This document shows, in pieces, positions 1-12,238 of a DNA stretch of 64,000 nt. Positions within the stretch are counted from its first letter, which is position 1. Each line of letters begins with the position of its first letter. The translations under genes and the position numbers were made by a program. The stretch is from Thozetella sp. PMI_491 (lineage: Eukaryota; Ascomycota; Sordariomycetes; Chaetosphaeriales; Chaetosphaeriaceae): the NCBI GenBank assembly GCA_021432635.1, contig MU270047.1:310001-374000 (forward strand), given 5' to 3'. The notes below the pieces were generated by a model. That model did not search any database and was not told the origin of the DNA. It saw only the letters and a list, made by a program, of their open reading frames with translations.

Positions 1-2508
1 TATGCGCTGAGCACTGCCAACATCCATTGTTGCAATACAGACGATCCCAATGCAGCTCGCACGGCCGATCCAATTGCTACCCGCAGGTGACGGCTGCGTC
101 CCGAGGAGCCGCGCCTTGGGCGCCCGGCACGCGGTCGGTCGTTGGTCCTCGACACGGCAGTATCCCTCCCCCACGCGCTGAACCTCGTCGCTCCCATCTC
201 ACTCTGCGCTCCGACCCTGTGACGGCGGGGAGGCCCGGCATGCCACGTATTCCAAGAACCGGAGGGTCGCACCGCGGAACCAGATGTCTCCCTCCCCCTC
301 CCCTTTCCAGTGGTGTGGTAGTCGTCGGGGATTGCATTTGGACATGTCAGCCAAGGAGAACGCAAGAATCCGACTGAGAATACCCACCCTTCCCTGCCCA
401 CCCGGCTTGGGGCCGACCAAACTTCCCAGCGGGCTGGCTCACCGTCGGCGAACCGTCTCGCTTAGGCCATCGGCGAGCTTGGCTAGGTGACGACACAACG
501 TATGTGGACTATGGGATGCAGTCGTGCCGCCCCCTTCCCCGTGCGCCTGCACATCTACGTCGTACAGACATCGCGAGTGCCGATGGTGTGGTTCCGGTCG
601 CCGTATAACCACATGGGTTCCTCCGCTTTGGACTAGCTCGAGGGCCCAGCTATAGCCCCGAACCTTGGAAGAATGTGAGGCCCGAACATTTCTGTTTGGG
701 GTGGTGCGTGGCGGTGGTCAGCAGTGCTTGCCATTACTGTAAATGCGTGCTTCTCAGCGCTAGCTTGGCCTGCAGACGGTGTGTCAGGTTCCCGCAGTAG
801 TTCTTGGCCCAGCCTCTCCGATATTGGACGCCATGCTGCAAATAGTACCATAACCACCCCAACCATGGATCCTTGGGTGATCGAGAACACCACGGTGGCA
901 CAAGCGCCTCAGCGCTCCGTTTTCTCCATGGCACAACTACAGAGCGAATACCTCCGCTGCTGCACATGCCATGTACTGGTGTGCGCGGGGGGGAGGCCCA
1001 GCCTACCCAGATGCTGCCTCAATACGGTATTTCTCGCATAACAGATCGCCTGGGTTCTTTGATGAAGCCTCTCTGGTAGCACAATCCGTGTCCGCACTGA
1101 TAAGGATGGCATTGATTACAGTAATATTCTGTCCTTGCCCTTAGCCTTTCTACGTATGACCAACGACATCCGAAGACGCCGATCACCCCCCCGGCCCCCT
1201 GGGTCCCGGGAATCCGAATTTCCACGGTTGAGAGATTTGTCTCCGGCCATGTGTGCAGGGAATCCTTGGTATAGACAATGCCGATATTCCGATGATTTGG
1301 TGATCTCGGGCCCGCCACTAGACCCTAGCTCTCTGATATCATCACTATACTAGATCCATAGCTGCCCTACTGAATATAGACCGTGTGGCTGTCGATCGTC
1401 ACTTTCTGGGATCAAACTTTTCTACTATGGGACGTTGCCTCTCAAGTTGGCACCTCGTATTGGTATAGTAACCCCCATATCAGTAAGCAGCCGAGGGGTC
1501 CAACCGCTCGGGACGCGCGTTGTGGCCCTACACTGCAACCTCGCTGCCCTGTAGAAAATTGTGAGCGCCCATTATAGGCCAAATAATACCGCTAGAGCGC
1601 CATTTTGTGCCTGGACCTGCGTCACCGTTGGCGCCTGTGGTGTGCTGAAGGCAGTGTGGACCTGCAGTAGCACGCCACCAACTTCGTTTCTTGTTTCCCA
1701 AAGCATATGATGGCGAGATGAGGTGAAGAGTTGGGAAACGGAGACAGAGAGGGCTAGCCTCTCACCCAATATTCTTCCGTATTGTGGGGGATAGAGGCCG
1801 ATAAGCTCAAGTGAAGTAGATCTACGTCCTGATACTAATGCTATGTACCTGTACTCTCGTTCTGTGCCTCTACATTTTGGCCTCCCTCTGTATATGCCCG
1901 GTCTGGGTCGTCAGTATACCCTTGGAAAGGACATGGGACATCCGCAGCGCCTTTGGCCAGGCGTGGCCATGCCCCTCAACCCTCCAAAACCCTGCTTCGC
2001 GACAACTAACACTCTGCTTCTTATACGTACAGTTCGGCGTGATAGTATGGATTACCACTTCTAGTACTGCTCGAGAGGTAGGAAGACAGATTCGAGCAAG
2101 AACCGCTGTACATCGGTTTACTTCTAGTTGTGCAATTGATATGGCAGAGCATCTTATGATGTGTTTGGTTCTTAATCCTCGACAGACTATGGGATCATTT
2201 AGAATAGGAATGCTGGCATAAACATACAGCTCCGTGTCAACACTAGTCAACGCGGGCACCCTCCGATAAACTGCCTGCTCTTAATCAGTGGCTCCGAAGT
2301 AGACCACGAGACTCCCCCGCTTCCACCCTTCCAAAGAGCATGAGATACAGACTATGTCGTTCTCGGAAACGCAGGACAGCGGATATGGCTACCGAAGGAA
2401 GGTTGTCGCCATATTCAGCCGCCTAGAGTCCAATGGTCCGTACAGCACCCACTTGGGTTTCAACAAGATTAAAAGTGCAGTACACGACTCCTCCAGACGG
2501 GGTATGAG
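1..2508. other. Gene-poor stretch at left edge
   Basis: All six reading frames are broken into short ORFs that overlap one another. None has a recognisable domain or a consistent splice structure. I see no tRNA-like fold, terminal repeat or long repeat. It probably includes the 3' flank of the minus-strand gene that ends at 2509. Confidence 0.5.
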
Positions 2509-4750
2509 TCAGTCAGCGTCCTTGACCCCCTCAATTACGCTGTATTCCCAGTGCGTGCAAAGCTGGAGACACTCAAGCTCACACTCGCGGTCCTCCCACC
2601 ACCAACTGTCCGCGTTGACATATTGCCCCCATGCCTCTCGCCAGAGCATTCTGCCCACAACGCTTCGGAGCTCAGCTCGGATTCTTCTTTCATCGCCCTC
2701 AGCCTCAGGGCCAGCGCTGGCGATGTTGTCATCATCTGCAGGAGGAGACGGAGGGATAGCTCTGAATTTCATCTTGATGATGCTGCTCCCGCCGCCGCGA
2801 AGCCCGCTATCTGCTAGCCATCCCGGAAAGAGCTTGCTTGGACTTGCACACCGGAAATTCTTTTCTAGGTTGAGCATCAAGTTGTTGTCTAACCAAGCTC
2901 TCATCCGAGGACCTAGAGTCGAGGCGACAGGCAGAGGATCCACCAAGGCCAAGTGGAGAATACCAGCAGGTGCGAGACATCTATGTATACTCTTCAGGAG
3001 GCGTGGTATCTCCGGGCTTGCTACGATGGATGGCAGCGATAGACAGTGGACAGCGGTGAACGAGTTTCGTGCTAGAGAGACCGTAGCGTTCGAGGCAACC
3101 GGGGAGATCAGTGGCAGCACATTTGGGAATAGACTGTTGGAAAGGGTGGAGGACGCAAGATGGGTTATGGGTGTTGGCATATGCAGAGCGGCTAGGTAAG
3201 ATGCTGTTGCTACGTCCGTGTCAGATGGAAGTGTGGACGCTGTTGAGTAGGTAGGTCCTCACCTTTCGTCTCGAACAAGGCTAGTATTCTTGCACACTGT
3301 GGGGAAGTTGGCCTGTCAATGCTGAACTGTTCTTCCCTGGGGCGATCGAGGTTGTAGAGTGCTGAGAGCATCCACCTCTTCTTCTCCATTTCCAACTCCT
3401 TGTAGAAAGCTGCGTCGGGCGTATGCCCCCATTTCTCGGTAAGGCGGGCTAGCATTATCTGAGGACTAGCCGCGGCCATTCTTCTTAACTCTCTTTGCAT
3501 GGCTGGAAGGTCCATTGTTATCGAGCACCCAGCAGCCTCTTCTAACTCCGCTACGCGGCGCAGCTCCTCCGTCGCTTGGCTGATGGAGTTCGTCGGCTGG
3601 CAACATTCCCAGGCATCAGGCGGTCTCCAGGCATCAGGATTGTCAATCTGAAATTTGATTCCTAAGCTAGGAGTTGTCGTGGTGGTGCTCCTTCTTTTAT
3701 TCTGCTGGGGCGACTTGGTGAACAAAGGTCGAACTGAGTGCTGATTAAAGGAAGATGTTCGAGAATCTCCGTCTGAAGAGAGCAAGGGCTTCTCATCCAT
3801 TCTTAGATTCAACTTTACTTCGTTAGCGGCGATAAATTTTGTCTTGTTCAACGCTTGAATGAATGGAAGCACCTCTTGGGCGTAAATCGGCGCCATGGTT
3901 TCCTCTAGGGGCAAGGTCAGTAATGCTGGTGCTTGGAGTTCGGGCGGATTCGCTCTGATGGTGATTTTAGTGAGCGATTCCTCTCTATCGGGCCACTTCC
4001 TCCTTTCATAAGATACATCGGTCGTCTGGGTCACATAAGAGTCTGTCCCCAGTACTTGGATGGCCTTTGTAGGGGAGCATTCTGCTGCTGAACTGCCGAA
4101 AGGGGCTGCGGGAGGCGATGTAGTGACCTCAGTTAACTTTGAGAACATGGAATCTGCAGTAACCAGGTTAGCCATGGACCAAGCTATATGTTCGCCGTGA
4201 TTCAAGGTGCTGGGTTGCAAGTTAGGGGTACGGTATGAAGCAGGAATATACAGCCGCAGGTATCCAAGAACGACAAAGGGCGTTGTGAAGATATGAGCAA
4301 AGATCGCATACCTCTCAAACTATTTTCCCAGTTTTCCTTCCAGTCGTTTTCCGAACAGCTCGTGACTCGGCTTGGGGGAAGAGGTGCTGGAGAGCTGGGG
4401 GCTTTGCTTTCCGAGTCCGTCAAGCTCAGCCTAGTCGACACACTAATATCGGTGGGAATTTCAGGAATTCGATCAAGGTTCTCTATACTCTTCCTGTCAT
4501 CCTGGGGACTCTGTAGAGTGGCAGATGAAAGAGCCTTCTTGTTCTTGACTGGATTCTGCCGTTTCTTCAGGACGATGCTACTGAGGAATCCGAGGGACTT
4601 CTCGTTCGAGGACGAAGAGCTGCGCGTCGAAATGGAATTCCGACCACTGTGAGGTTCCTCTTTTTTCTTGCGGTCCTTTTGGATTTCCTTGCGGGCCTTT
4701 CTCTCGCCCACCAACTCCCGGTCATAGTCAGTCCAGTCAACCTCGAACAT
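2509..4750 (-). CDS. Conserved fungal protein with C-terminal methyltransferase-like region
   Basis: Three exons join in frame to 676 residues: 4750-4312, 4153-3263 and 3209-2509. Intron 1 (158 nt) ends CTGCAG. Intron 2 (53 nt) starts GTGAGG and has a CTGAC branch point. A nearer acceptor at 4211-4210 breaks the frame, so I rejected it. Residues 1-146 are charged and serine-rich, beginning MFEVDW. Residues 147-443 are low complexity, then helical and charged. Residues 444-676 look like the second half of a class I SAM-dependent methyltransferase fold: a strand with HCLSLPS, then a helix and RCLAPAGILHL, which resembles the post-motif III element of Methyltransf_11 proteins. I do not see a glycine-rich motif I, so catalytic activity is uncertain. 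It stands alone, with empty DNA on both sides. The gene is well supported; the function is inference. Confidence 0.8.
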
Positions 4751-7700
4751 TGCGGATTAGTCCCTATCGAGAACTGCGGCAGCATCCAGAAGGTGTTTAA
4801 TATTGAAGGCGAGGCCTTGGTTCTTCAAGAACTGTCATTTTGGAGATTAGCAAACGTGTGTACCCTTTTAGGTAGATGTTTCAAATCAAAGCGAGAACTG
4901 AGAGTCTGCAAACCTGTGACGATGCCGCATCTCAAGCGTTTAACAATGGCGGCAACGCCCTAGAGAGTGGAATGGACGTCGTTTCTATGAGAAGTGACTG
5001 CCAAAAACGATGGAGAGGGGAGGATTGATGCGTGCGACGGGGCTGAAGGCAGACTGTCGAGTAGTACCCCGGGTGGCCGACTCCGGTGTAACTCGGTGAA
5101 ATACGAGGAAGAATCAGGAAAAGTTCCAGATGCGGCCGATGAAATGGCTTTGGGTCAGAGGTGTTCGCTTCAGATGATCTTGCGCGAGCCGCACAAAACG
5201 TTTCTGGATGTCTGGAGACGCACCACGGATTGGGGGTGAAAGGAGGAAGTTTTCATCCAGTGACAAATCGATACACATTGATAAACAGGATTTAGGGCTT
5301 AGAGAGTGGCGGTCGAGTTGCGAGTGTGAGATTAAAGTGAGAGCTGTGTCAACCAGAGAGAGATGACGCCGAGTGGGTTGGTGTCTGTTGCAGAAAATTT
5401 TGAAAGATGCGAGGTCCCTCCGTTCGAGAAGCGCTCTTTTGTGTACGATCAATCTTCCCAGGACCCGTTGAGAAGATAAGAGAGGCCACTAGGGAGGTAA
5501 TGTAGGTTAGGTAGGTGGGCAGGTGCTAGAAAGAAGAAGCGTGGAGGCTCGTGTCACCTCCCGTGCGCCTTCCCTTTATATCTCAGCACTGTAGCATCTC
5601 GAACAAGACCCAGATTTTGCTTGTCCGAACACCTGCTCAGTGACAGACACCATACAGTCGGGATGCAGCCAATGCTTTGGTGTCCTCTGGGCTTGTCCGA
5701 CGAGTATCCAAGCAAACACCGGCATCCTTCACATGGCCCAGGATGCTATCAGAATCATGACTGAAATAATCGATACCGCCTTCCGTATGTATAGCTAGTA
5801 TCTCTCTAACTAGGAGGTGCGTTTCTGAAGCATAGGAGATAGCATCCGAAGTGGCGCAGTACCAACGAAGATTGAGCCTCTTTGACTCCTTCGCGGGCGT
5901 TCAATAAGGGTTGGTAAGTTAATAATCCCGCACCGGAAGCATATGCTTCACCTACCAGATCGTGATGCTCCATAGCACCCGTTCTAGAGGCGGTATACCA
6001 TCTCAATTCGGGGAAGAAGCAAACCGCTGCCGTGAAACCTCGGCTTCGTCACGCCAACCTGTGAGAAGTGCACGTAATAACCGACCCTAGCATGGCCATT
6101 ACTTCACTTCTTTCGGGGCTCTACATCGGCTTCGGCCTGTACAGCGAGGAGTTGTGATGTTTTAAAGATGATCTGGTGATGCCGTACGTCTCTCAGAATA
6201 AATAACAGCGCATCGAACATATTTATTCCAAGGACGAGAAACCGTTATTATACGCAGCGCTCGAACTCGTCTGCAGGTTGCCTGATCAAGCCAGGGATGT
6301 CCCCGAACACTCGCTAGAGGTGACTTCGGAAAGACGCAAGGTGATGGTGCACGGCGTAAGATTCTGGGGACACATGTGGCCAACGGTTTGACAGGCCTGG
6401 ATAGTCCTAGGTGACATGAATTGTTTGTTACAACAATACCTACAAGATATTACAGAGTATTGCTTGAGCCAGCTTGTGTAGATCCTCTTGGAGCCCGCCT
6501 TGAGTGTTTCCATATCGTACATCTGGGGCCATGCGTGTAAAGACCTAGGAGGGTCTCAAGGACTCCCCATTGTAAAGCTCTAATTCTAGCGCTCGGGTGG
6601 TTAGAGTGGAAAACGGATTGCGGCATCTCCTATCGGGAGGGGTTCCTATCACCATGGACCGACCGACGTACGTCCTTCCTGTCAAGCCTCTCGGTTTCAG
6701 GCGATTATTCGAGTCTCGTATATCAAATGCTTGAATGTGGGCGTTACCAGATGACTGAACCTGACACTATTGGTTGTCATTTAACGTCACTGTGGTCTGT
6801 GGGCGCTGGCCCGAACCCGAAGAATTGTGCTGAATGTCCCAGTGCTTTCTAGCGTAGATATATAGTATTTCTCTAATACAGTCATCTTGACTGATATGGT
6901 CTCTTTTCGTTCCGGCTTCTCGCCTCCGGATACCGACTGAACATCCCAGAAGGTCGCATGATAGTGAGAGTGGGCATGGCGCGTAGTCCGGTCAACTTGA
7001 TCATGCCGACTGAGACTTATACCAAGAGTACAGAGCATCTCGGAATGGGGTAACGCCGAAAGTGGTCTTGTACAACTTCTGAGGGAGGCACGAGGCTAAG
7101 GTACGCAGATGACACGCGGTGGTCCTGTGTATAGCCGTCGTGCTCAGTAGTTGGTCCATTAATTATGCCATCGAATGTCTCTTTGATACCTTACTTACAC
7201 GTCCAGTCGCATGTATTGTGACAAAAGAGGTACGCATGTCTCGCTTATGGATTGTGTCAGGCTGCTTAACCTTGCCCTGCGGACTTGGCGACCCTTGGGG
7301 ATCTCCCGCCGGGGCATGGCGCTATTGTCAGATCCTGCGGGCGTCGAATAGCTAAGGTACCTAGTTACCAGTTAGTGCTGAGAGACATAGGCAGCTTAGA
7401 TTTTAAAAGGTGTTTTGAATGCACTAATGAAGTTCTCGAAATTCACTTCCGCTCGTGCGCTAGGCGGTCACGACGCTCGACCTCTGTGAGCACCTGAGCA
7501 AGCTACTACGAAAAGACACGCGGCCATTAGGAATAGGTTACGTAGCTAAGGATCTTACTAGGCCGATAACTCATTAACCCCTCGTATGCTGAGACCTTGA
7601 TATTGGCAGCACAAGATAATGGTTGGCCGGTGGACATGGCTGCCGAAAGTACCTATCCATTTCGGTGTAACTGTGGCAGCAAGCTGGTCCTGACCGATAA

Positions 7701-9067
7701 TCTAATACGGGGAGAGCTCTGCGATGTTCACTGGATATGTCTCGTATGCTGAACCCTCAGAAATTGCAGAGGCGATGCGCCAACACTCTCGGGCGCAGGC
7801 CGATGGTGCCTATAGGGAGAACCTGTCCCCCTCCCCGGGATGTCAGGTAATACTGGCTCTCGGCTGTCCTAAGCACCCGAGTGGAGGAAAAAATTGAAAG
7901 ATTGAATTTATTCAATACGAATCTTTGAGATGAAGCAGGAAGCTCTCGGGCCTAAGATAAGGTAAGGTGGGCTTGTATCCGGTCTGCTCCTGCCCTAACG
8001 GCCGGAGAGGTAAGAACGGCCCATCCACAGTGGCCAGGAAAAGCCAAGACCATCTTTGGGCAAGCTGAGGGAGAAGGTTTCTTGTTAAGACGCTCTTTCG
8101 CCCTTTTTGGAGCTTGATTATCCTAACCATCCAAAACTGGCTCCGGATGATCGCCTCCTCCGTCTCGCCCCCCCCCCCGGATCGACGCCACTACACCCCG
8201 TGATGCGATCTCTTGTGGGCGAGAGACAGATGCTCTATCCCAGCTAGTTAGTCTCTCTGCTCCCTAGCCATAACAAACCTAGTCTCTAGAACGCGAGAGA
8301 GTCGGCACCCTCCCCCGGCACGAATCACCATTTCTTCACCTCCTTCTCGGCTCAAGCTCTACAGCCTTGGGTTCTAGAAGTGCTAGGGCAGAGAGTCACC
8401 ATCGGAAGTTAGAGAGTTTTTAGGCATCTTTCGATTGCTTTCTCTTGGTCTTCTCTAGTGTGGACTTCGCAAAATCTCGCCTCTCTTCCTTTCCTCGACG
8501 GGCACCCACGAGTATATGCAGTCCAGGTCGACCGGCCAAATCACCACCATTCTCGCAGCTACTTAGCGGTGAACTCATAAGGGCCTGTGCCGCAGCAGAG
8601 GCACTGAAGTTTGACCAAATTACACTTCCTTTCGACCTCAGCCAACAAAACAAGATAGAATACTCTCAACGGATCGACCCGGCCTTCCGCACCACATTCT
8701 CCCCCGAATGGTCTCTCTTTGGCTTTATCGTAAGAATGAATTTGGCGTAAGTACCCAGAATATTTTTGCAGGTCTTTCTCATCTCCCTTTCACCTCACTT
8801 TGGTCTCGCTTTAGGCCCAGTTGAGCCCTGCTCATCCAACGGAATCCCACGTTGGACTTCCCTTTCCACATCCACTCTCATCGTCCACGGGTTTTCTTTA
8901 CCATATTTTAGAACAAATTCAGTGTGGTGCAAATTTTCCTTTCTTTTCTGGCGAGACTTGTCTCACCTTTGTTTGTAAATATTCTCTCCCAGGGCGAGAT
9001 TCTCTATCCTTATTACGGACACCTCATACTCTGTCCTGTGTCGACGGAGGAGTGGCGAGGGCTCGAT
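4751..9067. other. Long intergenic region between two divergent genes
   Basis: This is the shared upstream region of the methyltransferase-like gene (minus) and the AzgA permease (plus). The ORFs are short and mutually overlapping, with no recognisable domain. The last 350 bases before 9068 are rich in C and T, as expected for a fungal promoter and 5' leader. A short C-run lies near 8170. I found no transposon ends or tRNA. Confidence 0.5.
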
Positions 9068-11433
9068 ATGAACTCCCTAAAGGCTAACCCCCATAGTGAT
9101 CACGTTGAGATGCATGAGATTCAACTCCAACGCATGGAGGAACAGATGCCTGGCCCTGGACGCGGTCTTTTCCGCCGCAAGCTTGACCAAGCCTATGACG
9201 CGATCGGCTCTGTTGATGATATAGTCAATAAGTCCACATTCGGCCGCGTTTTTCGCCTCAAGGGGTGTGGTCATGTGAGTAGCCATTTCTCTACTAAATA
9301 TTTGATATTTTATCCCGAAGGAGTTGCAGGCTAATGCCCACTTGAATTTCAGGAGCAGGAGATCCCAGATGCAAACTTCACCACAGAACTACGCGCGGGA
9401 CTGACGACTTTCGCGACTATGGCCTACATCGTTGCAGTTAATGTTGTTATCCCAAAAATCGACCCCTTCGACCTGCATATCTAACCTATTGGTATTGTGC
9501 AGGCATCCATTCTCGCCGACACAGGTGGCCCCTGCGAGTGCCAGCGCCCGCTCGATCCGTATGGCAACTGTGCGAACAAGGATGACTGGGAGCTTTGCCA
9601 CGCTGGTACAGAGACGATGCTACGTTTGTTATAGTGACTATGCTGATGTCTCTGGTATAGATGTGAAGCGCGATCTCATCACGGCGACTGCTGCTCTAGC
9701 AGGTTTCTCTAGCATATTATTTGGTTTTCTCACTAATCTCCCCGTGGCCCTCGGGTGCGTCAGAGTCTAATGGCCATCATCTTTACCAGCAGCTAACGCG
9801 GCGACAGACCAGGAATGGGACTCAATGCATATTTTACGTACCAAGTCGTAGGGATCAAAGGCATGGGGAGCGTCCCGTACAAGCTTGCTCTTACAGCCGT
9901 ATTTGTCGAGGGCTGGATCTTTATGTTTCTTGCCTTGACCGGTATGCGCCACTGGTTGGTAAAGATCATCCCAGGAACAATCAAGACGGCCAGTGGCGTG
10001 GGAATTGGCCTGTTTCTGACCTTGATTGGCATGTCATACTCGGCTGGCATCGGAATTGTGACCGGCGCCGTAACTACTCCTTTGACGCTCGGAGGTTGTC
10101 CTCCTGAAGACCTCAATGAAGTGGGACAGTGCACCCAGAACATCATGTCCAGCCCCAAGGTTCGTCATATTCCGAACTCCAGAAGTCTTTCCGGAAATTG
10201 GTGTTGACAGAGGTTTGTTTAGATGTGGATTGGTATCGTGTTTGGAGGGCTTCTGACTTCGCTTCTCATGGCCTTCAAAGTCAAGTCCGCGATCGTGATA
10301 GGAATTGCAACAGTTTCTATTATATCTTGGCCGTAAGTATTATAACATGCAGACACTTTTATTCACCCAATTCGTCGCTAATACTCCTCTCCCCAGGCGT
10401 GGAACTGCTTTCACATACTTCCCAGATACCCCTGATGGCAATGACCGGCATGCCTTCTTCTCGGAGGTGGTGGCTTTTCATCCAATCCACCGCACTCTGG
10501 GACAGCAGCAGTGGGAGCTTAAGGATGGATACGGAACCCATTTTGCTCTTGCCCTGTTCACTTTTCTTTATGTGGACATTATCGACTGCACTGCAACGCT
10601 CTACTCGATGGCCCGGTTCTGCAACAAGGTTCGGAAGGGAGACGGCGATTTCCCACGCTCGACGATCGCATATTGTACTGATGCTTTCTGTATATCAATC
10701 GGTGCGCTCCTTGGATGCTCGCCCGTTACCGCTTTTATTGAGAGTGGTGCTGGCATTGCCGAAGGTGGGCGCACTGGGTTGACTGCAATGGTTGCCGGAT
10801 TTTGCTTTCTAATCTCTATCTTCTTCGCCCCGATCTTTGCGTCAATTCCACCATGGGCAACTGGATGCACACTTATTATGGTGAGTAAAGCTTTGGTATT
10901 CAAGGATCGTGTTCTCAGTGCTGACACAGCTAGGTCGGTTGCTTGATGATTAGGCAGGTGACGAAGATCAACTGGGCATATATTGGGGATGCACTTCCAT
11001 CGGTTGTCACTCTCACTTTCATCCCCTTCAGTTATAGTGTCGCCTATGGCTTAATTGCGTGAGTCCTGGTGTTTCTACAGCCGAAATTCCCGCCTAACTA
11101 ACAACCACCAGCGGTCTCTTCACATACGCGGGCTTGAACGTTGTGGTCTGGATCATTATGAAGGTGACCGGAGAGAGAATCGTGCCAAAAGACTATGAGC
11201 TCAAGGAATACTGGACATGGAAACCCGCGGGTGAGAAACCATGGATTATTCGCGTATTCTCCAAGACTCGTATCTGGGAAGAGAGAAGCCAGCTGAGAAA
11301 GCATGCTGGTTTCCCCACGACAAACGGAGACTGCAACAGTTCCATCCGACATGGATCTCACGTCGATTCTGCTGTTGAGGATAAGTATCCCGATCGGATT
11401 TCCTCTCCGCTACCCTTCCGAGCTATTCACTAA
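9068..11433 (+). CDS. azgA: AzgA-type purine (nucleobase) permease
   Basis: This is a plasma-membrane proton symporter for purines such as adenine, guanine and hypoxanthine, of the AzgA branch of the NCS2-like superfamily. Nine exons join in frame to 628 residues: 9068-9274, 9353-9442, 9503-9605, 9661-9754, 9808-10159, 10223-10332, 10397-10880, 10934-11058 and 11112-11433. Family signatures are KRDLITATAA after residue 134, GPGMGLNAYFTY around 165-176 and a substrate-site loop CSPVTAFIESGAGIAEGGRTG around 426-446. Many hydrophobic segments fit a 12-14 helix transporter. A cysteine-rich loop (CEC..C..C) lies near residues 107-131. The N-terminus is hydrophilic and longer than usual. An in-frame ATG at 8924 lies in the CT-rich leader; I prefer 9068. 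Intron 2 has a weak donor, GTTGTT. Other introns are canonical. Confidence 0.93.
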
Positions 11434-12238
11434 AGCTGGAGATGTTATCTGAGAGTAGCGTGAGCGATGCAACGTTACCAGCGTCGAGACATATCAAACC
11501 AACCAGGTATTTGATCCAACCGCGACTTATTGTGCATTCGGCTACGACACACTGGCGGTAGTTGGTGGACCGGCAGCCAGGACAGAAATCTCCATCGACA
11601 TTCGCTCCCGGGTGAGATTTCTCGACTAAGAGACAGCGTGGATGGTTAAGATGTTTTGAGATCTGTATTATTGCGCATCTGCCCTTGGTAGAAAGAGCAT
11701 ACATGGTAGTCTTGAGGGCGAGGAAAATCTGTTGAGGTAGAAATAGATCACGGTGTTTTCCAAAGCCAGAAAGTAATCAGTTACTGGCTGGGTCATGTAC
11801 TTTTAATGTTAGACTCGGCGATTCTGACACCGCCATATACTGTAGAGCATTCATCAAGCCGTGGCTATACCCCTAGAACTCTCAGGTATGTCGTGGTACT
11901 TGTGGTTATATGTGTGCCATAATGGCCTGTCAAGTAAAAGAAGCAGAGGAAGAGGAATGAAGACGGTCTTGGCTGGGAATCTAGTGGCTTGCTCAGTGGG
12001 AGTTTTACCAATGCCGGTGGTGGCCTCAAAGTAGTAGACTGGAGTTGGTCGGGACACATGAGTCGTCAACAGACTCTGTGCTAAGGTACATCGATTTCTC
12101 AGGTAAACCAACGCAAACCTCCCAATGCGCCAGAGCACTTCACTGTAGCCCACGCGAGTCTCATATGGCGAGGAATGAGTTCGTTGTGCACACGAACCAA
12201 CGGGCTGGCACGATACCAACCTCGACTGCGTGCGATCC
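11434..12238. other. Convergent 3' intergenic region
   Basis: This separates the 3' ends of the permease (plus) and the LOA1-like gene (minus). It should carry both 3' UTRs. I see no ORF with family features and no strong hairpin. Confidence 0.5.

Noticed and set aside
2354-3199. 281-codon plus-strand ORF opposite the methyltransferase-like gene
   Set aside because: Mirror of exon 3 and its flank on the minus strand. The minus-strand reading has coherent exons and a fold; this one has neither.
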